From positions 23,501 to 87,500 of the forward strand of contig NZ_JAMZDX010000001.1 in assembly GCF_024172095.1 (NCBI RefSeq): a stretch of DNA of 64,000 nt, read 5' to 3'. Shown here in pieces: positions 25,056-33,327 of this stretch. Below the pieces are notes generated by a model. The model was not told the origin of the DNA. It ran no database searches and was given only the letters and a program-made list of their open reading frames with translations. Every line of letters begins with the position of its first letter. The stretch's first letter is position 1. Source of the stretch: Kitasatospora cinereorecta. Lineage in GTDB: Bacteria > Actinomycetota > Actinomycetes > Streptomycetales > Streptomycetaceae. The position numbers were made by a program, and so were the translations under genes.

Positions 25056-26480
25056 TCAGGGCCGGACCAGGGTGCACAGCGCGTCCAGCGCCGCCGGCCA
25101 GGCGTGGTCCGGCGGCGTGCCGAAGCCGATCACCAGCGCGGACGGCGCGTCCGGGTCGGGCCCCGCCGCGGCCGCCCGGCACCAGGACAGCGTGTTCAGC
25201 GAGATGCCCAGCCAGCGCGCCTGGCGCAGCAGCTCCTCCTCGTTCGGGGCTCCCGCCGGCAGCCGCAGGACGGCGTGCAGCCCGGCGTTGATCCCGGTCA
25301 CCGTGACCTCGGGCGCGACCCGGGCCAGGGCGGCGACCAGCTGGTCGCGCCGCCGCCGGTAGCGCAGCCGGCTGCGCCGGATGTGCCGGTCGTAGTCGCC
25401 CGAGGTGATCAGCTCGGCCAGGGTCAGCTGGTCGATGCTGCCCGACTGCCCGTCGGCCAGCCGCTTCTGCTCCAGCACCGGCTCCACCAGCGCGGTCGGC
25501 AGGGCCAGCCAGCCCAGCCGCAGCCCGGGCGCCAGTGACTTGCTGGCGGTGCCCGCGTACACCACCCGCTCCGGGTCGAGGGACTGCAGCGCGCCGACCG
25601 CCTGCCGGTCGTAGCGGAACTCGCCGTCGTAGTCGTCCTCCAGCACCACACCGTCGGTCGCCCGCGCCCAGGCGATCGCCGCCGCCCGGCGCGCGGCCCG
25701 CAGCGGGACGCCGCTCGGGAACTGGTGGGCGGGGGTCAGCACCGCCAGGCCGGCGTCGGTGCGCAGCAGCTGCTCGGTCCGGGCGCCGTGGTCGTCCAGG
25801 GCGAGCGCCACGGTGGAGGGCCCGGCGGCGGCGATCACCGCCTGCTGCGGCGGCAGCCCGTACTCCTCGACCGCGACCGTGCGCAGCCCGCGCCGGTGCA
25901 TCGCCGCGCAGACCAGGCCGAGGCCCTGGGTGTAGCCGGAGCAGATCAGCAGCCGCTCCGGGTCGGTCCGTACGCCGCGGACCCGGGCCAGGTAGTCGGC
26001 CAGCGCGCGGCGCAGTTCGATCCGGCCGCGCGGGTCGCCGTAGCCGAACGCCGCGTGCGGGGCGGTGGCGAAGGCCCGCCGGGCCGCGGCCAGCCAGGCG
26101 CCGCGCGGGAAGTGCGAGAGGTCGGGGGAGCCGGGCATCAGATTGTGCCGGGGCTCGGCCGGCCGCGGCGGGAGCGGCGGTGGCGCGGCCGGCCGGGACT
26201 GCGGCTCGCGCTCCGCCACCACCGTGCCGGAGCCCTGCCGGGAGGTCAGCCAGCCCTCCGCGGTGAGCTGGGTGTACGCCTCGGCGACGGTGTTGCGGGC
26301 GATCCCCAGGTCGGCCGCGAGCGCCCGGGACGACGGCAGCCTCGTACCGGCCGACAGCCGTCCGTCGCGGACGGCGGAGCGCAGCGCGTCCTCCAGCGCC
26401 GCCCGCAGGCCCAGCCCGCGGGCCCGGCCGGAGGGGAGGTCGAGGTGGAGGTCGCCGCCGAAAGTGGCCCAGGATTCCAT
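25056..26480 (-). CDS. MocR-family PLP-dependent transcriptional regulator
   Basis: This 474-residue fusion has an N-terminal GntR winged HTH (LEDALRSAVRDGRLSAGTRL, SRALAADLGIARNTVAEAY) and an aminotransferase fold-type I domain. The PLP lysine sits in AGTASKSLAPGLRLGW, with the DDYDGEFRY aspartate and FGYGDPRG region conserved. MocR proteins respond to amino acids or vitamin B6 derivatives. It is divergent from the AhpD-like gene with only 50 bp between starts, so it probably regulates that gene. ATG at 26480. Confidence 0.92.
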   Translation of the reverse strand: MESWATFGGDLHLDLPSGRARGLGLRAALEDALRSAVRDGRLSAGTRLPSSRALAADLGIARNTVAEAYTQLTAEGWLTSRQGSGTVVAEREPQSRPAAPPPLPPRPAEPRHNLMPGSPDLSHFPRGAWLAAARRAFATAPHAAFGYGDPRGRIELRRALADYLARVRGVRTDPERLLICSGYTQGLGLVCAAMHRRGLRTVAVEEYGLPPQQAVIAAAGPSTVALALDDHGARTEQLLRTDAGLAVLTPAHQFPSGVPLRAARRAAAIAWARATDGVVLEDDYDGEFRYDRQAVGALQSLDPERVVYAGTASKSLAPGLRLGWLALPTALVEPVLEQKRLADGQSGSIDQLTLAELITSGDYDRHIRRSRLRYRRRRDQLVAALARVAPEVTVTGINAGLHAVLRLPAGAPNEEELLRQARWLGISLNTLSWCRAAAAGPDPDAPSALVIGFGTPPDHAWPAALDALCTLVRP

Positions 26481-26530
26481 ACCGCCAATGAACCACACCG
26501 CCGGTCCACCGGGCATCTAGCGTGGAGCGC

Positions 26531-27007
26531 ATGACCGATGACGCCCTCGTCCCCGCCCCCGTCCAGCGCATCTCCCTGCCGGAGCAGGCGCCCGACTTCT
26601 ACCGCGCGATGACCAGGCTCGAGCAGGCCTCCAAGGCCGGCTTCGGCGACCCGGTGATCACCGAGCTGGTGAAGGTCCGGGCCTCCCAGCTGAACGGCTG
26701 CGCGTTCTGCCTCGACATGCACACCACCGACGCCCGGCGGATCGGCGAGCAGGAGCACCGCCTGCACACCCTCGCCGCCTGGCGGGAGACCCCGTACTTC
26801 ACCGCCCGCGAGCGGGCCGCGCTGGCCCTGACCGAGGCGGTCACCCTGGTCGCCACCGGCCACGTGCCGGACGAGGTCTACGACGAGGCCGCCAAGCAGT
26901 TCGACCAGGGCGAGCTGGCCCACCTGATCGCGATGATCGTCACGATCAACGCCTGGAACCGGATCGCCGTCACCAGCCGGATGAGCCCCGCCCCCCGGAC
27001 GGCGTGA
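26531..27007 (+). CDS. Carboxymuconolactone decarboxylase/AhpD-like protein
   Basis: This 158-residue all-helical protein is of the alkylhydroperoxidase AhpD core family. The redox motif CxxC-x3-H appears as CAFCLDMHTTDAR, so a peroxidase or disulfide-relay role is likely. The surrounding LVKVRASQLNGCAFC and ARERAALALTEAVT helices are standard for the family. ATG at 26531 is used. Its position 50 bp from a divergent MocR regulator is a frequent arrangement. Confidence 0.88.
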   Translation: MTDDALVPAPVQRISLPEQAPDFYRAMTRLEQASKAGFGDPVITELVKVRASQLNGCAFCLDMHTTDARRIGEQEHRLHTLAAWRETPYFTARERAALALTEAVTLVATGHVPDEVYDEAAKQFDQGELAHLIAMIVTINAWNRIAVTSRMSPAPRTA

Positions 27008-27047
27008 ACTCCGCCACCGGACCCACCGATCTGACAGGCTGTCACAC

Positions 27048-27854
27048 ATGACGACGCAGCAGAGCAAGGCCGACCTGCTCCACTCCCTCCACCGCGCCGG
27101 GGATCCGCTCGTCCTCGCCAATGTCTGGGACGGGGCGAGCGCCCGCCTGGTGGCCGGCGCCGGTGCCAAGGCGATCGCCACCGCCAGTGCCAGCGTCTCC
27201 TGGACGCTCGGCTCCAAGGACGGCGGCCACCTGGACCGCGAGCGGGCGCTGGCCCAGGCCGCGCTGGTCGTCCGGATGGTCGACCTCCCGGTCACCGCCG
27301 ACCTGGAGAGCGGCTACGCCGACACCCCGGCCGGCGTCGGCGGGACCATCGCCGAACTGCTGGCCACCGGCGCGGTCGGCGTCAATCTGGAGGACTCGCA
27401 GGCCGGTGGCCTGCGTCCGCTCGCCGACGCCGCGGAGCGGATCGCGGCGGCCCGGGCGGCCGCCGACGCGGCCGGGGTCCGGCTGTTCGTCAACGCCCGC
27501 ACCGACGTGTTCCTGCACGGGCCGGGCGGCGCCGAGGAGCGGCTGGAGCAGACGCTCACCCGGGCCCGCGCCTTCGTCGAGGCGGGCGCCAGCGGGGTGT
27601 TCGTCCCCGGCGTCGCCGACCCGGAGCTGATCGCCGTGCTCGCCAAGGAGATCCCGGCCCCGCTCAACGTCGGCGGGACGGCGAGCGTCGCCGAGCTCGC
27701 CGCCCTCGGCGTGGCCCGGATCAGCCTCGGCCCCGGCCTGGCGATGAGCGCGTACGCCGTGGTCAAGCGGGCCGCCGAGGAGGCGTACGCCACCGGCACG
27801 TTCGGCGCCCTCGCCGGCGGCCTGACCTACCCCGAGCTCAACGGCCTCTTCTAG
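27048..27854 (+). CDS. Isocitrate lyase/PEP mutase family protein
   Basis: This 268-residue single-domain TIM-barrel C-C or P-C lyase is of the isocitrate lyase/PEP mutase superfamily. Diagnostic parts are ANVWDGASARLVAGAGAKAI, ASVSWTLG, the metal-binding PVTADLESGYADTP and VNLEDSQAGG, and NARTDVFL. It lacks the KKCGH active-site loop of true isocitrate lyase, so it is more likely an oxaloacetate- or 2-methylisocitrate-type lyase of unknown substrate. It is convergent with the secreted-protein gene, 7 bp apart. Confidence 0.88.
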   Translation: MTTQQSKADLLHSLHRAGDPLVLANVWDGASARLVAGAGAKAIATASASVSWTLGSKDGGHLDRERALAQAALVVRMVDLPVTADLESGYADTPAGVGGTIAELLATGAVGVNLEDSQAGGLRPLADAAERIAAARAAADAAGVRLFVNARTDVFLHGPGGAEERLEQTLTRARAFVEAGASGVFVPGVADPELIAVLAKEIPAPLNVGGTASVAELAALGVARISLGPGLAMSAYAVVKRAAEEAYATGTFGALAGGLTYPELNGLF

Positions 27855-27861
27855 CGCCGCG

Positions 27862-28188
27862 TCAGAGCGCGGGCGGGTTGTCCACCGTCGTGCCGAGGGC
27901 CTCGCAGGCGCCGGTCGAGCGGTCGGCCAGCGGGCCGACGATCGGGTACTGCTCGAGGTCGCGGTGGCACAGGTCGGTGGTGGTGACCGTCGACCCGAAG
28001 AAGCCGGTGCCCTCGGCCTGGCCGGTCGGGGTGTCCACACCGTGGGCTCCGGCGAGGCCCTGGGCGAGCCCGGGCAGCCCGGTGCGGGCCGGCAGCGCGG
28101 TCGGGGCCGACGGGGCCGCGGCGGCGGGGGTGGCGGACAGGGCGAGACCGGCCATGGAGAGTGCGGCGAGTGCCGTGGTCTTCTTCAT
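27862..28188 (-). CDS. Small secreted protein
   Basis: This 108-residue protein has a clear Sec signal peptide: MKK, a hydrophobic core TALAALSMAGLALSAT and an AAA cleavage region near residue 25. The mature part is short, with two cysteines (in DLCHRDLEQ and GACEALG) that could form one disulfide. No family is recognised. A similar small secreted protein with an MKK signal is encoded at 39138-39332. Confidence 0.65.
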   Translation of the reverse strand: MKKTTALAALSMAGLALSATPAAAAPSAPTALPARTGLPGLAQGLAGAHGVDTPTGQAEGTGFFGSTVTTTDLCHRDLEQYPIVGPLADRSTGACEALGTTVDNPPAL

Positions 28189-28238
28189 GGCCGGTCCAAC
28201 GACGCCGGTCCCGCTCGGTCACCGCCCGTGTGGTGCGC

Positions 28239-28304
28239 GGGTGATGCGCGGACGATGCCCGGGTGATGCGTGGACGGCCTGCGGGTGATGCGTCGTCACC
28301 CGCC
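28239..28304. repeat. Three direct repeats with 22-bp period
   Basis: GGGTGATGCG occurs at 28239, 28261 and 28283, exactly 22 bp apart, each followed by a less conserved 12 bp. The array sits in the 250-bp region between the divergent secreted-protein and lipoprotein genes. Two-turn spacing puts the copies on one face of the helix, which suggests a regulator-binding array. Confidence 0.6.
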
Positions 28305-28441
28305 ACCTGTCGGTGCGTGATCGGCCTACCACTAGGCTTCCCTGTCGGCGCCGTGCCGGTCCGTACGACGGGACCGGCCGTCCGCCGTCCGGAAGCCCGC
28401 CCGGAAGGTCGTGCGGGCCCGTCGCGAGGGGGAATCCACAC

Positions 28442-29041
28442 ATGCGTATCCGTCCTGCCGTCGCAGCCGCGCTGCTGGCCGTCACCGCGCTCGGCCTGAC
28501 CGCCTGCGACCCGGACTCGTCCGGCGGCGCCGCCCAGTCGCCGGCCGCCTCCGCCGCCGCTTCGTCCGCCTCGTCCGCCGCCGCCCCGGCGAACAGCAAG
28601 GCCCCGGCACCCAAGCAGAGCTCCACCTCGACCGTAGGTGACGCCCCCGCGACCGACGGAGCGAAGCCGGACTGCAAGACGTACTACGCGTCGCACAAGG
28701 TGGTTCACGCCAAGACGGTCGACAAGGCGCTGACGAAGATGACCGTCCTGCCGGTGAAGGCGAACTGCAACGACAACGGGGTGTTCTTCAACGACGTCGA
28801 GGGCAGCACGGTCTCGTACCCGGTCGCCGCGGACGTGAAGACCACGCTGTTCATGGACCAGGGCGTGCAGCTGAAGGCGGTCAGCGGCGGCATGACCCAC
28901 GTGAAGACCTGCGCGGAGACGCCGCACCTCACCGACACCGACAAGCTGCCGGCCGGCTACTTCTGCTACCAGGACTACTACGAGATCACCCTGGACTCGC
29001 ACGGCACGATCACCGCGCTGACGGAGACCTACAGCTCCTGA
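28442..29041 (+). CDS. Putative lipoprotein
   Basis: This 199-residue protein carries a lipoprotein signal (MRIRPAVAAALLAVTALGLTAC, lipobox LTAC), a Ser/Ala/Pro/Lys-rich linker of about 50 residues, and a C-terminal domain of roughly 120 residues with four cysteines (for example DCKTYY, KANCND, VKTCAE, YFCYQD). The domain looks beta-rich, but I do not recognise it. ATG at 28442 follows a GAGGGGG Shine-Dalgarno. It is convergent with the NlpC/P60 gene, separated by a strong terminator. Confidence 0.75.
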   Translation: MRIRPAVAAALLAVTALGLTACDPDSSGGAAQSPAASAAASSASSAAAPANSKAPAPKQSSTSTVGDAPATDGAKPDCKTYYASHKVVHAKTVDKALTKMTVLPVKANCNDNGVFFNDVEGSTVSYPVAADVKTTLFMDQGVQLKAVSGGMTHVKTCAETPHLTDTDKLPAGYFCYQDYYEITLDSHGTITALTETYSS

Positions 29042-29062
29042 CCGCCCGGGCGGTGGAAGCGA

Positions 29063-29094
29063 GGCGGGCCCCGGCGTGATCGCCGGGGCCCGCC
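29063..29094. terminator. Bidirectional terminator
   Basis: A perfect 14-bp GC-rich stem with loop TGAT lies between two convergent genes (the lipoprotein and the NlpC/P60-like protein). No T-run is present, as is common in actinomycetes. Confidence 0.65.
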
Positions 29095-29114
29095 GCGTCA
29101 CGTCCGCGACCGGG

Positions 29115-30257
29115 TCACATGCCGTTCTTGCGGATGGCGGTGTACTCGGCGTGGCTGGCCAGCGAGACCTTGCGCGAGACGCAGCCCTGGCTGCCGCTGT
29201 CCTCCAGGATGATCATCTCGGTGTGCTGCGCGTTGGCCCAGCCGCCGAACAGCACCACGTGCTGCTCGCTGCTGTTGTGCACCACCATCGCGTCGCCGGG
29301 CTGCATGTCGCTCTTCGGGATGTGGTGGGCGATGCCGCCGCTCTCGCTGATCAGCGGGCCGGTGGTGGTGCCCGGGCCGGGCAGGCCCCAGGCGCACGAG
29401 ACGAAGCCGGAGCAGTCGACCCGGTAGCCGTTGGTCTCCGCGCCCTGGCTGTAGCCGAGCTTGCGGTCGACCCGCTCCATCGCACGCTCGACCATCGCCT
29501 TGCGCTCGTCGGAGACGCCGTCGAGCTTGGGCTCGGCGAGCATGCCGGCGCCGCCGCCGTTGCGCGGGTGCCACTTGTGGGAGGGGCTCCAGTCGTCCCA
29601 GCCCCGCCCGTTGATCATCTGGGTCTTCCAGTCACCGGTCGAGTGGTCCTTCAGCTTCGGACCGTCGTGCTTGCCGCCCGGGCGGTTGCTGATGCCGCTG
29701 CCGTCGGTGCCGCTGGTGTCGTGCCCGCCGTGGTCGCCGCCACCGCCACCGCCACCGTGGTCGCCGCCGCCCGGCTGGTTGGGGTGGTGCGGCTCGCCGG
29801 TGTGGCCACCGCCGCCGCCACCGCCGCCGGTCCCGTCGATCCGGGTGTGGCCGCCGCCACCGGGCTGCTTGGGGTGCGCCGGGGGCTGCTTCGGCTCGTT
29901 GATCTTGCCGAGGTGGTCGTGGATCTTCTTCTCGGCGGCCTCGTACTCGGCGATGACCTTCTTGATCTTCTGGGCGTCCTCGCCGATGCCCTCGGTGAGC
30001 TGCTTCTTGGTCTCCTCGAGCGCCCGGGCCTTGTCGGCGATCGCGTTGACCTTGCTCGCCACCTGACCGGCGACCGCGAAGAAGTTGGCGATGCCGAGCA
30101 TGCCGCCGGCGGCGAGGTCGGTCATGGCCGCCTTCTCCACCGCCGACTTGATGGCCGCCACCCGCTGGCTCATCTGCTGCATCTCGGCGTTGATCTTCTG
30201 GAAGTCGCTCTGGATCTTGGCCAGCTCCTGCAGCTGGACCTTGAACTGATCCGCCAT
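29115..30257 (-). CDS. Putative type VII secretion effector: helical domain + Gly/His linker + NlpC/P60-like peptidase
   Basis: This 380-residue protein has an N-terminal helical bundle of about 115 residues resembling ESX/WXG-like targeting domains, a striking linker of Gly and His/Asp runs (about 125-190), and a C-terminal cysteine-peptidase-like domain. The NlpC/P60 features are Cys282 in RVDCSGFVSCAWGLP and His333 in QHVVLFGGW. There is no signal peptide, so export through a type VII system is inferred, helped by the WXG100 gene 73 bp upstream. Likely roles are peptidoglycan hydrolysis or an antibacterial effector. ATG at 30257 follows AAGGGGGAA. Confidence 0.75.
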   Translation of the reverse strand: MADQFKVQLQELAKIQSDFQKINAEMQQMSQRVAAIKSAVEKAAMTDLAAGGMLGIANFFAVAGQVASKVNAIADKARALEETKKQLTEGIGEDAQKIKKVIAEYEAAEKKIHDHLGKINEPKQPPAHPKQPGGGGHTRIDGTGGGGGGGGHTGEPHHPNQPGGGDHGGGGGGGDHGGHDTSGTDGSGISNRPGGKHDGPKLKDHSTGDWKTQMINGRGWDDWSPSHKWHPRNGGGAGMLAEPKLDGVSDERKAMVERAMERVDRKLGYSQGAETNGYRVDCSGFVSCAWGLPGPGTTTGPLISESGGIAHHIPKSDMQPGDAMVVHNSSEQHVVLFGGWANAQHTEMIILEDSGSQGCVSRKVSLASHAEYTAIRKNGM

Positions 30258-30330
30258 GGCGCGGATTCCCCCTTGCGTCAAAAGTGGTGGACCGGGTGCC
30301 GGAGACCGGCCCCGATGGCGTCGGAAGGCG

Positions 30331-30675
30331 TCAGAACGCGTCGGCGAGGCCCTTGATGGCCTTGCCCAGGTCGCACAGTTCGTCGGCGACCGAGTTGAGC
30401 TCCTTCACCCGGCCCTGCGCGTGGTGCGTGAAGGCGTCGGACGCCGGTCCGTGCCAGGTCAGGTGCCCCAGCGCGGTGCTGATCTCCTTGCCGAGCTCCT
30501 CCACCTGCTTGCTCATCTGCTCCAGCTCGGCGGCGTACTTCTCCAGTTCGGCGTCAGGATCGCCGAACATCTCGGTGAGGACCCAGTGCGCGATCTTGGA
30601 GGGTGCCCAGAAGACATCCTCCACCACGTCGACGGCATCGCTGCCGAGCTTCTTCACGTCATCCCAGAGACCCAT
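30331..30675 (-). CDS. WXG100-family protein
   Basis: This 114-residue helical-hairpin protein is of the WXG100/ESAT-6 superfamily, small type VII substrates or chaperones for effectors. The turn motif W74-H-G76 lies in HLTWHGPASDAF, between two long helices, as in the family. An extra N-terminal segment of about 40 residues, including VFWAPSKIAHWVLTEMF, precedes the classic fold. ATG at 30675 follows GGGGGAG. It is the first gene of a two-gene operon with the NlpC/P60-like protein, its likely co-secretion partner. Confidence 0.82.
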   Translation of the reverse strand: MGLWDDVKKLGSDAVDVVEDVFWAPSKIAHWVLTEMFGDPDAELEKYAAELEQMSKQVEELGKEISTALGHLTWHGPASDAFTHHAQGRVKELNSVADELCDLGKAIKGLADAF

Positions 30676-30696
30676 GCCTGCTCCCCCGTGGCTCCA

Positions 30697-30724
30697 TAAG
30701 TAGGACTTACTGATGGTCGCTCAA
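30697..30724 (-). promoter_or_regulatory. Promoter of the WXG100/NlpC operon
   Basis: Minus-strand TTGAGC (30719-30724) and TACTTA (30697-30702) are separated by 16 bp, just upstream of the WXG100 start. A TAAGT-CCT-ACTTA palindrome overlaps the -10 and may be an operator. Confidence 0.5.
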
Positions 30725-30748
30725 AAGGCTACCGAATGGGATCGGGAA

Positions 30749-31966
30749 TCAATCCACCCGGACCCGAAGCGTGCGCACACTGTTGCTCACGAAGGACGCG
30801 ATCGGCTCCGGCACCGCCCCCTCGGCCGCCCGCAGCCCCGGGAACCGGCCGAACAGCGACCGCAGCGCGGTCTCCGCCTCCAACCGGGCCAGCCCCGAAC
30901 CCAGGCAGAAGTGCGGACCGTGACCGAGCGACAGGTGCCGGGCCGGCTGCCGGGTCAGGTCGAAGACGTCCGCATCCGGGTAGTGCGCGGCATCCCGCCC
31001 CGCCGCCGCGTACGAGGCCAGCAGCGCCTCGCCGCGCCGGATCAGCACCCCGCCCACCCGGATGTCCTCCGCCGCGTACCGCAGCGGGAACTGCCCGACC
31101 GGCGAGTCGTAGCGCAGCGTCTCCTCCACCACCGCCGACCACTCCACCGCACCGTCCAGCACCAGCTTCAGCTGCGCCGGGTGCGCCAGCAGCGCCCGCA
31201 CCGCGTTGGTGATCAGGTTGAGCGTGGTCTCGTGCCCGGCCACCAGCATCAGCAGCAGGGTGCCCACCAGCTCCTGCTCGCTCAGCCGGTCCCCCTCCTC
31301 GCGGGCGGCGATCAGCGCGGTGGTCAGGTCGTCACCGGGCTCCGCCCGCTTGGCCGCCACCACCGCGCCGAGCAGCGCGTACAGGCCCCGCTGGGCGGCG
31401 ATCGCCGCCTGCGGCGTCGCGGAGCTGCTGACCAGGGTGTCGGAGAGCTCGTGCAGCGCGTCCTGCTGCTCGGTCGCCAGGCCCAGCAGCCGGCCGATCA
31501 CCCACATCGGCAGCGGGTACGCGAAGTGCTCGCGCAGGTCGAACTCGCCCTCCAGGGCGGCGACCCCGTCCAGCAGCTCCTCGGCCCGCGCCTGCACCGC
31601 CGGGGCCAGCTCGGCGACCCGGCGCGGGGTGAACGCCTGGCTGACCAGCCCGCGCAGCCGCCGGTGGTCGGCGCCGTCGGCGGTCACCATGCCCGGCACG
31701 GTGACGAAGTTCAGCAGCGGCCAGCCCTCCGGCAGCCGGCCCTCCCGGAAGGTGGTCCACAGCCGCGCGTCCTTGCCGACCCGCGGGTCGGCGAGCAGTT
31801 CCTGCAGGGTGTCGTGGTGGGTTACCGCCCAGACCACCACCCCGCCAGGGAGTTCCACCAGGACCGCGGGGCCGGCGTCGCGGAGCCCGGCGTTCTCCCG
31901 GTGCTGGTCCCGTCCGAACGGGTCGAGCCGGACGGGGACGAAGTCGTCTGCGGTGCGGACGTCCAT
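30749..31966 (-). CDS. Cytochrome P450 (CYP154-like) of the conservon
   Basis: This 405-residue soluble bacterial P450 has the oxygen-binding I-helix AGHETT, an intact K-helix EETLR (ExxR), PLRYAAEDI, and the heme-cysteine loop GHGPHFCLGSGLARLE. It is the last gene of a conservon-type operon. In Streptomyces coelicolor such operons end in a CYP157/CYP154 pair, so this copy fits the CYP154 position. Its ATG at 31966 (GAGAGG upstream) lies 145 bp inside the preceding P450 gene, in another frame. The substrate is unknown; electrons would come from a ferredoxin encoded elsewhere. Confidence 0.9.
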   Translation of the reverse strand: MDVRTADDFVPVRLDPFGRDQHRENAGLRDAGPAVLVELPGGVVVWAVTHHDTLQELLADPRVGKDARLWTTFREGRLPEGWPLLNFVTVPGMVTADGADHRRLRGLVSQAFTPRRVAELAPAVQARAEELLDGVAALEGEFDLREHFAYPLPMWVIGRLLGLATEQQDALHELSDTLVSSSATPQAAIAAQRGLYALLGAVVAAKRAEPGDDLTTALIAAREEGDRLSEQELVGTLLLMLVAGHETTLNLITNAVRALLAHPAQLKLVLDGAVEWSAVVEETLRYDSPVGQFPLRYAAEDIRVGGVLIRRGEALLASYAAAGRDAAHYPDADVFDLTRQPARHLSLGHGPHFCLGSGLARLEAETALRSLFGRFPGLRAAEGAVPEPIASFVSNSVRTLRVRVD

Positions 31967-33327
31967 GAAGACCTCTCGGGGGCGGTGGGGGCGGCGGCGC
32001 CGGGCCGGGCGGCGGGAGCGGAGATGTACGCGGAGCCGGTGGCGAAGTCGGGGTTGGGCTGCCGCGGCGGGGTGAACGAGCTGTACAGCACCGGCAGCGA
32101 CACCAGCGCCCGCGACCACGGCGACGGCCGCCAGGCCAACTCGTGCCCGGGCACCGCCAGCTGGAGGTCGGGCAGCCGGTGCAGCAGCGTCTCCACCGCG
32201 GTCTCCACGATCAGGCGGGCCGGGTGCTGGGCCGGGCAGACGTGCCGGCCGGCCCCCCACGCCAGGTGCGCCCGGTTGCCGGCCGTGCCCTGGCCGCCGG
32301 TCGGGCCGCCGAGCACCGCCGGATCGGCATTGGCCGCGGCCAGGCCGAGCACCAGCATGTCGCCCTCGCTGATGTACTGGCCGCCCAGCACGGTGTCCGA
32401 GGTCGCCCAGCGGCCCGGGAAGTTCTGGGTCGGCGGGTCGCGCCACAGCACCTCGTCCAGCGCGTCCGACACGGTCAGCCGCCCGCCCGCCAGGGTCGCC
32501 CGGAAGCGCCGGTCGGTGAGCAGCAGCCGCAGCGTGTTGCCGGTCCAGTTGATGGTGGTCTCATTGCCCGCGACCAGGATCACCACCAGGTGGTGCACCG
32601 CCTCCTCGTCGCTCAGCCCCGCCCGGTGGGCCAGCAGCCAGCTGGTCAGGTCGGCGCCGGGCCGCTCCCGCCGCTGCCGGACCAGGTCCACCAGGATCGC
32701 CTGGAACTCCGCGTTGGCCCGCACCGACTTCTCGCTGCTGTCCACGAAGTGGCTGATCAGCTCGACCAGCCGCGGCCCGGTCTCGGCCGGCAGGCCGAGC
32801 AGCCGGGTGAAGACCAGCAGCGGCAGCTTCCGCGCGTACTGGGCGATCAGGTCGGCGGTGCCGTCCGGCCCCCAGCCGTCGATCAGCGCGTCGGCCGCGG
32901 CCTCGGTGGTCTCCCGCAGCTGCCGGTGGTCGACCCGGGCCAGGGTCTCCGCGACCGCGGCCCGCAGCCGCTGGTGCTCGGCCCCGTCCAGGTTGAGCAG
33001 CGTCGGCCGCCACGAGGTCATCGGCAGCAGCCGCGAGTCCGCGGCCAGCCGGCCCTCGCGCGGCACCCGCCAGCGGCGCGAGTCCTTGGAGAACAGCGCC
33101 TCGTTGCGGGTCAGTTCGAGCAGCTCCGGGTAGCCCAGCACCAGCCAGGCCTCCACCCCCGGCTCCAGCTCGATCGGCGCCACCGCACCGTGCTGCGCGC
33201 GCAGCCGGGCGTACAGGCCGTGCGGGTCGTCGGCCACCGCGGCGCCGTACAGCGCGGCGGCGCCGGCGGCGTGCATCGGGCAGCCCGGCGGCGGCGCCGC
33301 CGACCGCTCGGGCGTGGGTACGGTCAT
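31822..33327 (-). CDS. Cytochrome P450 (CYP157-like, without ExxR) of the conservon
   Basis: This 501-residue P450 has the I-helix AGNETT and a heme loop WGAGRHVCPAQ, with Trp in place of the usual Phe. The otherwise near-universal K-helix ExxR motif is replaced by EVLW in LDEVLWRDPPTQNFPG. Loss of ExxR is a published hallmark of the CYP157 family, which also sits in conservons. The last roughly 90 residues go beyond the normal P450 end, are Ser/Thr/Pro-rich and overlap the next gene; they may be non-conserved. It starts in the ATGA overlap with cvnD. Confidence 0.88.
   Translation of the reverse strand: MTVPTPERSAAPPPGCPMHAAGAAALYGAAVADDPHGLYARLRAQHGAVAPIELEPGVEAWLVLGYPELLELTRNEALFSKDSRRWRVPREGRLAADSRLLPMTSWRPTLLNLDGAEHQRLRAAVAETLARVDHRQLRETTEAAADALIDGWGPDGTADLIAQYARKLPLLVFTRLLGLPAETGPRLVELISHFVDSSEKSVRANAEFQAILVDLVRQRRERPGADLTSWLLAHRAGLSDEEAVHHLVVILVAGNETTINWTGNTLRLLLTDRRFRATLAGGRLTVSDALDEVLWRDPPTQNFPGRWATSDTVLGGQYISEGDMLVLGLAAANADPAVLGGPTGGQGTAGNRAHLAWGAGRHVCPAQHPARLIVETAVETLLHRLPDLQLAVPGHELAWRPSPWSRALVSLPVLYSSFTPPRQPNPDFATGSAYISAPAARPGAAAPTAPERSSWTSAPQTTSSPSGSTRSDGTSTGRTPGSATPAPRSWWNSLAGWWSGR

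Noticed and set aside
29076..30356. A 426-codon plus-strand frame over the NlpC/P60-like gene
   Set aside because: It is rich in Ala, Val, Leu and Gly with no start signal and lies opposite a gene with clear catalytic motifs and a good ribosome-binding site.
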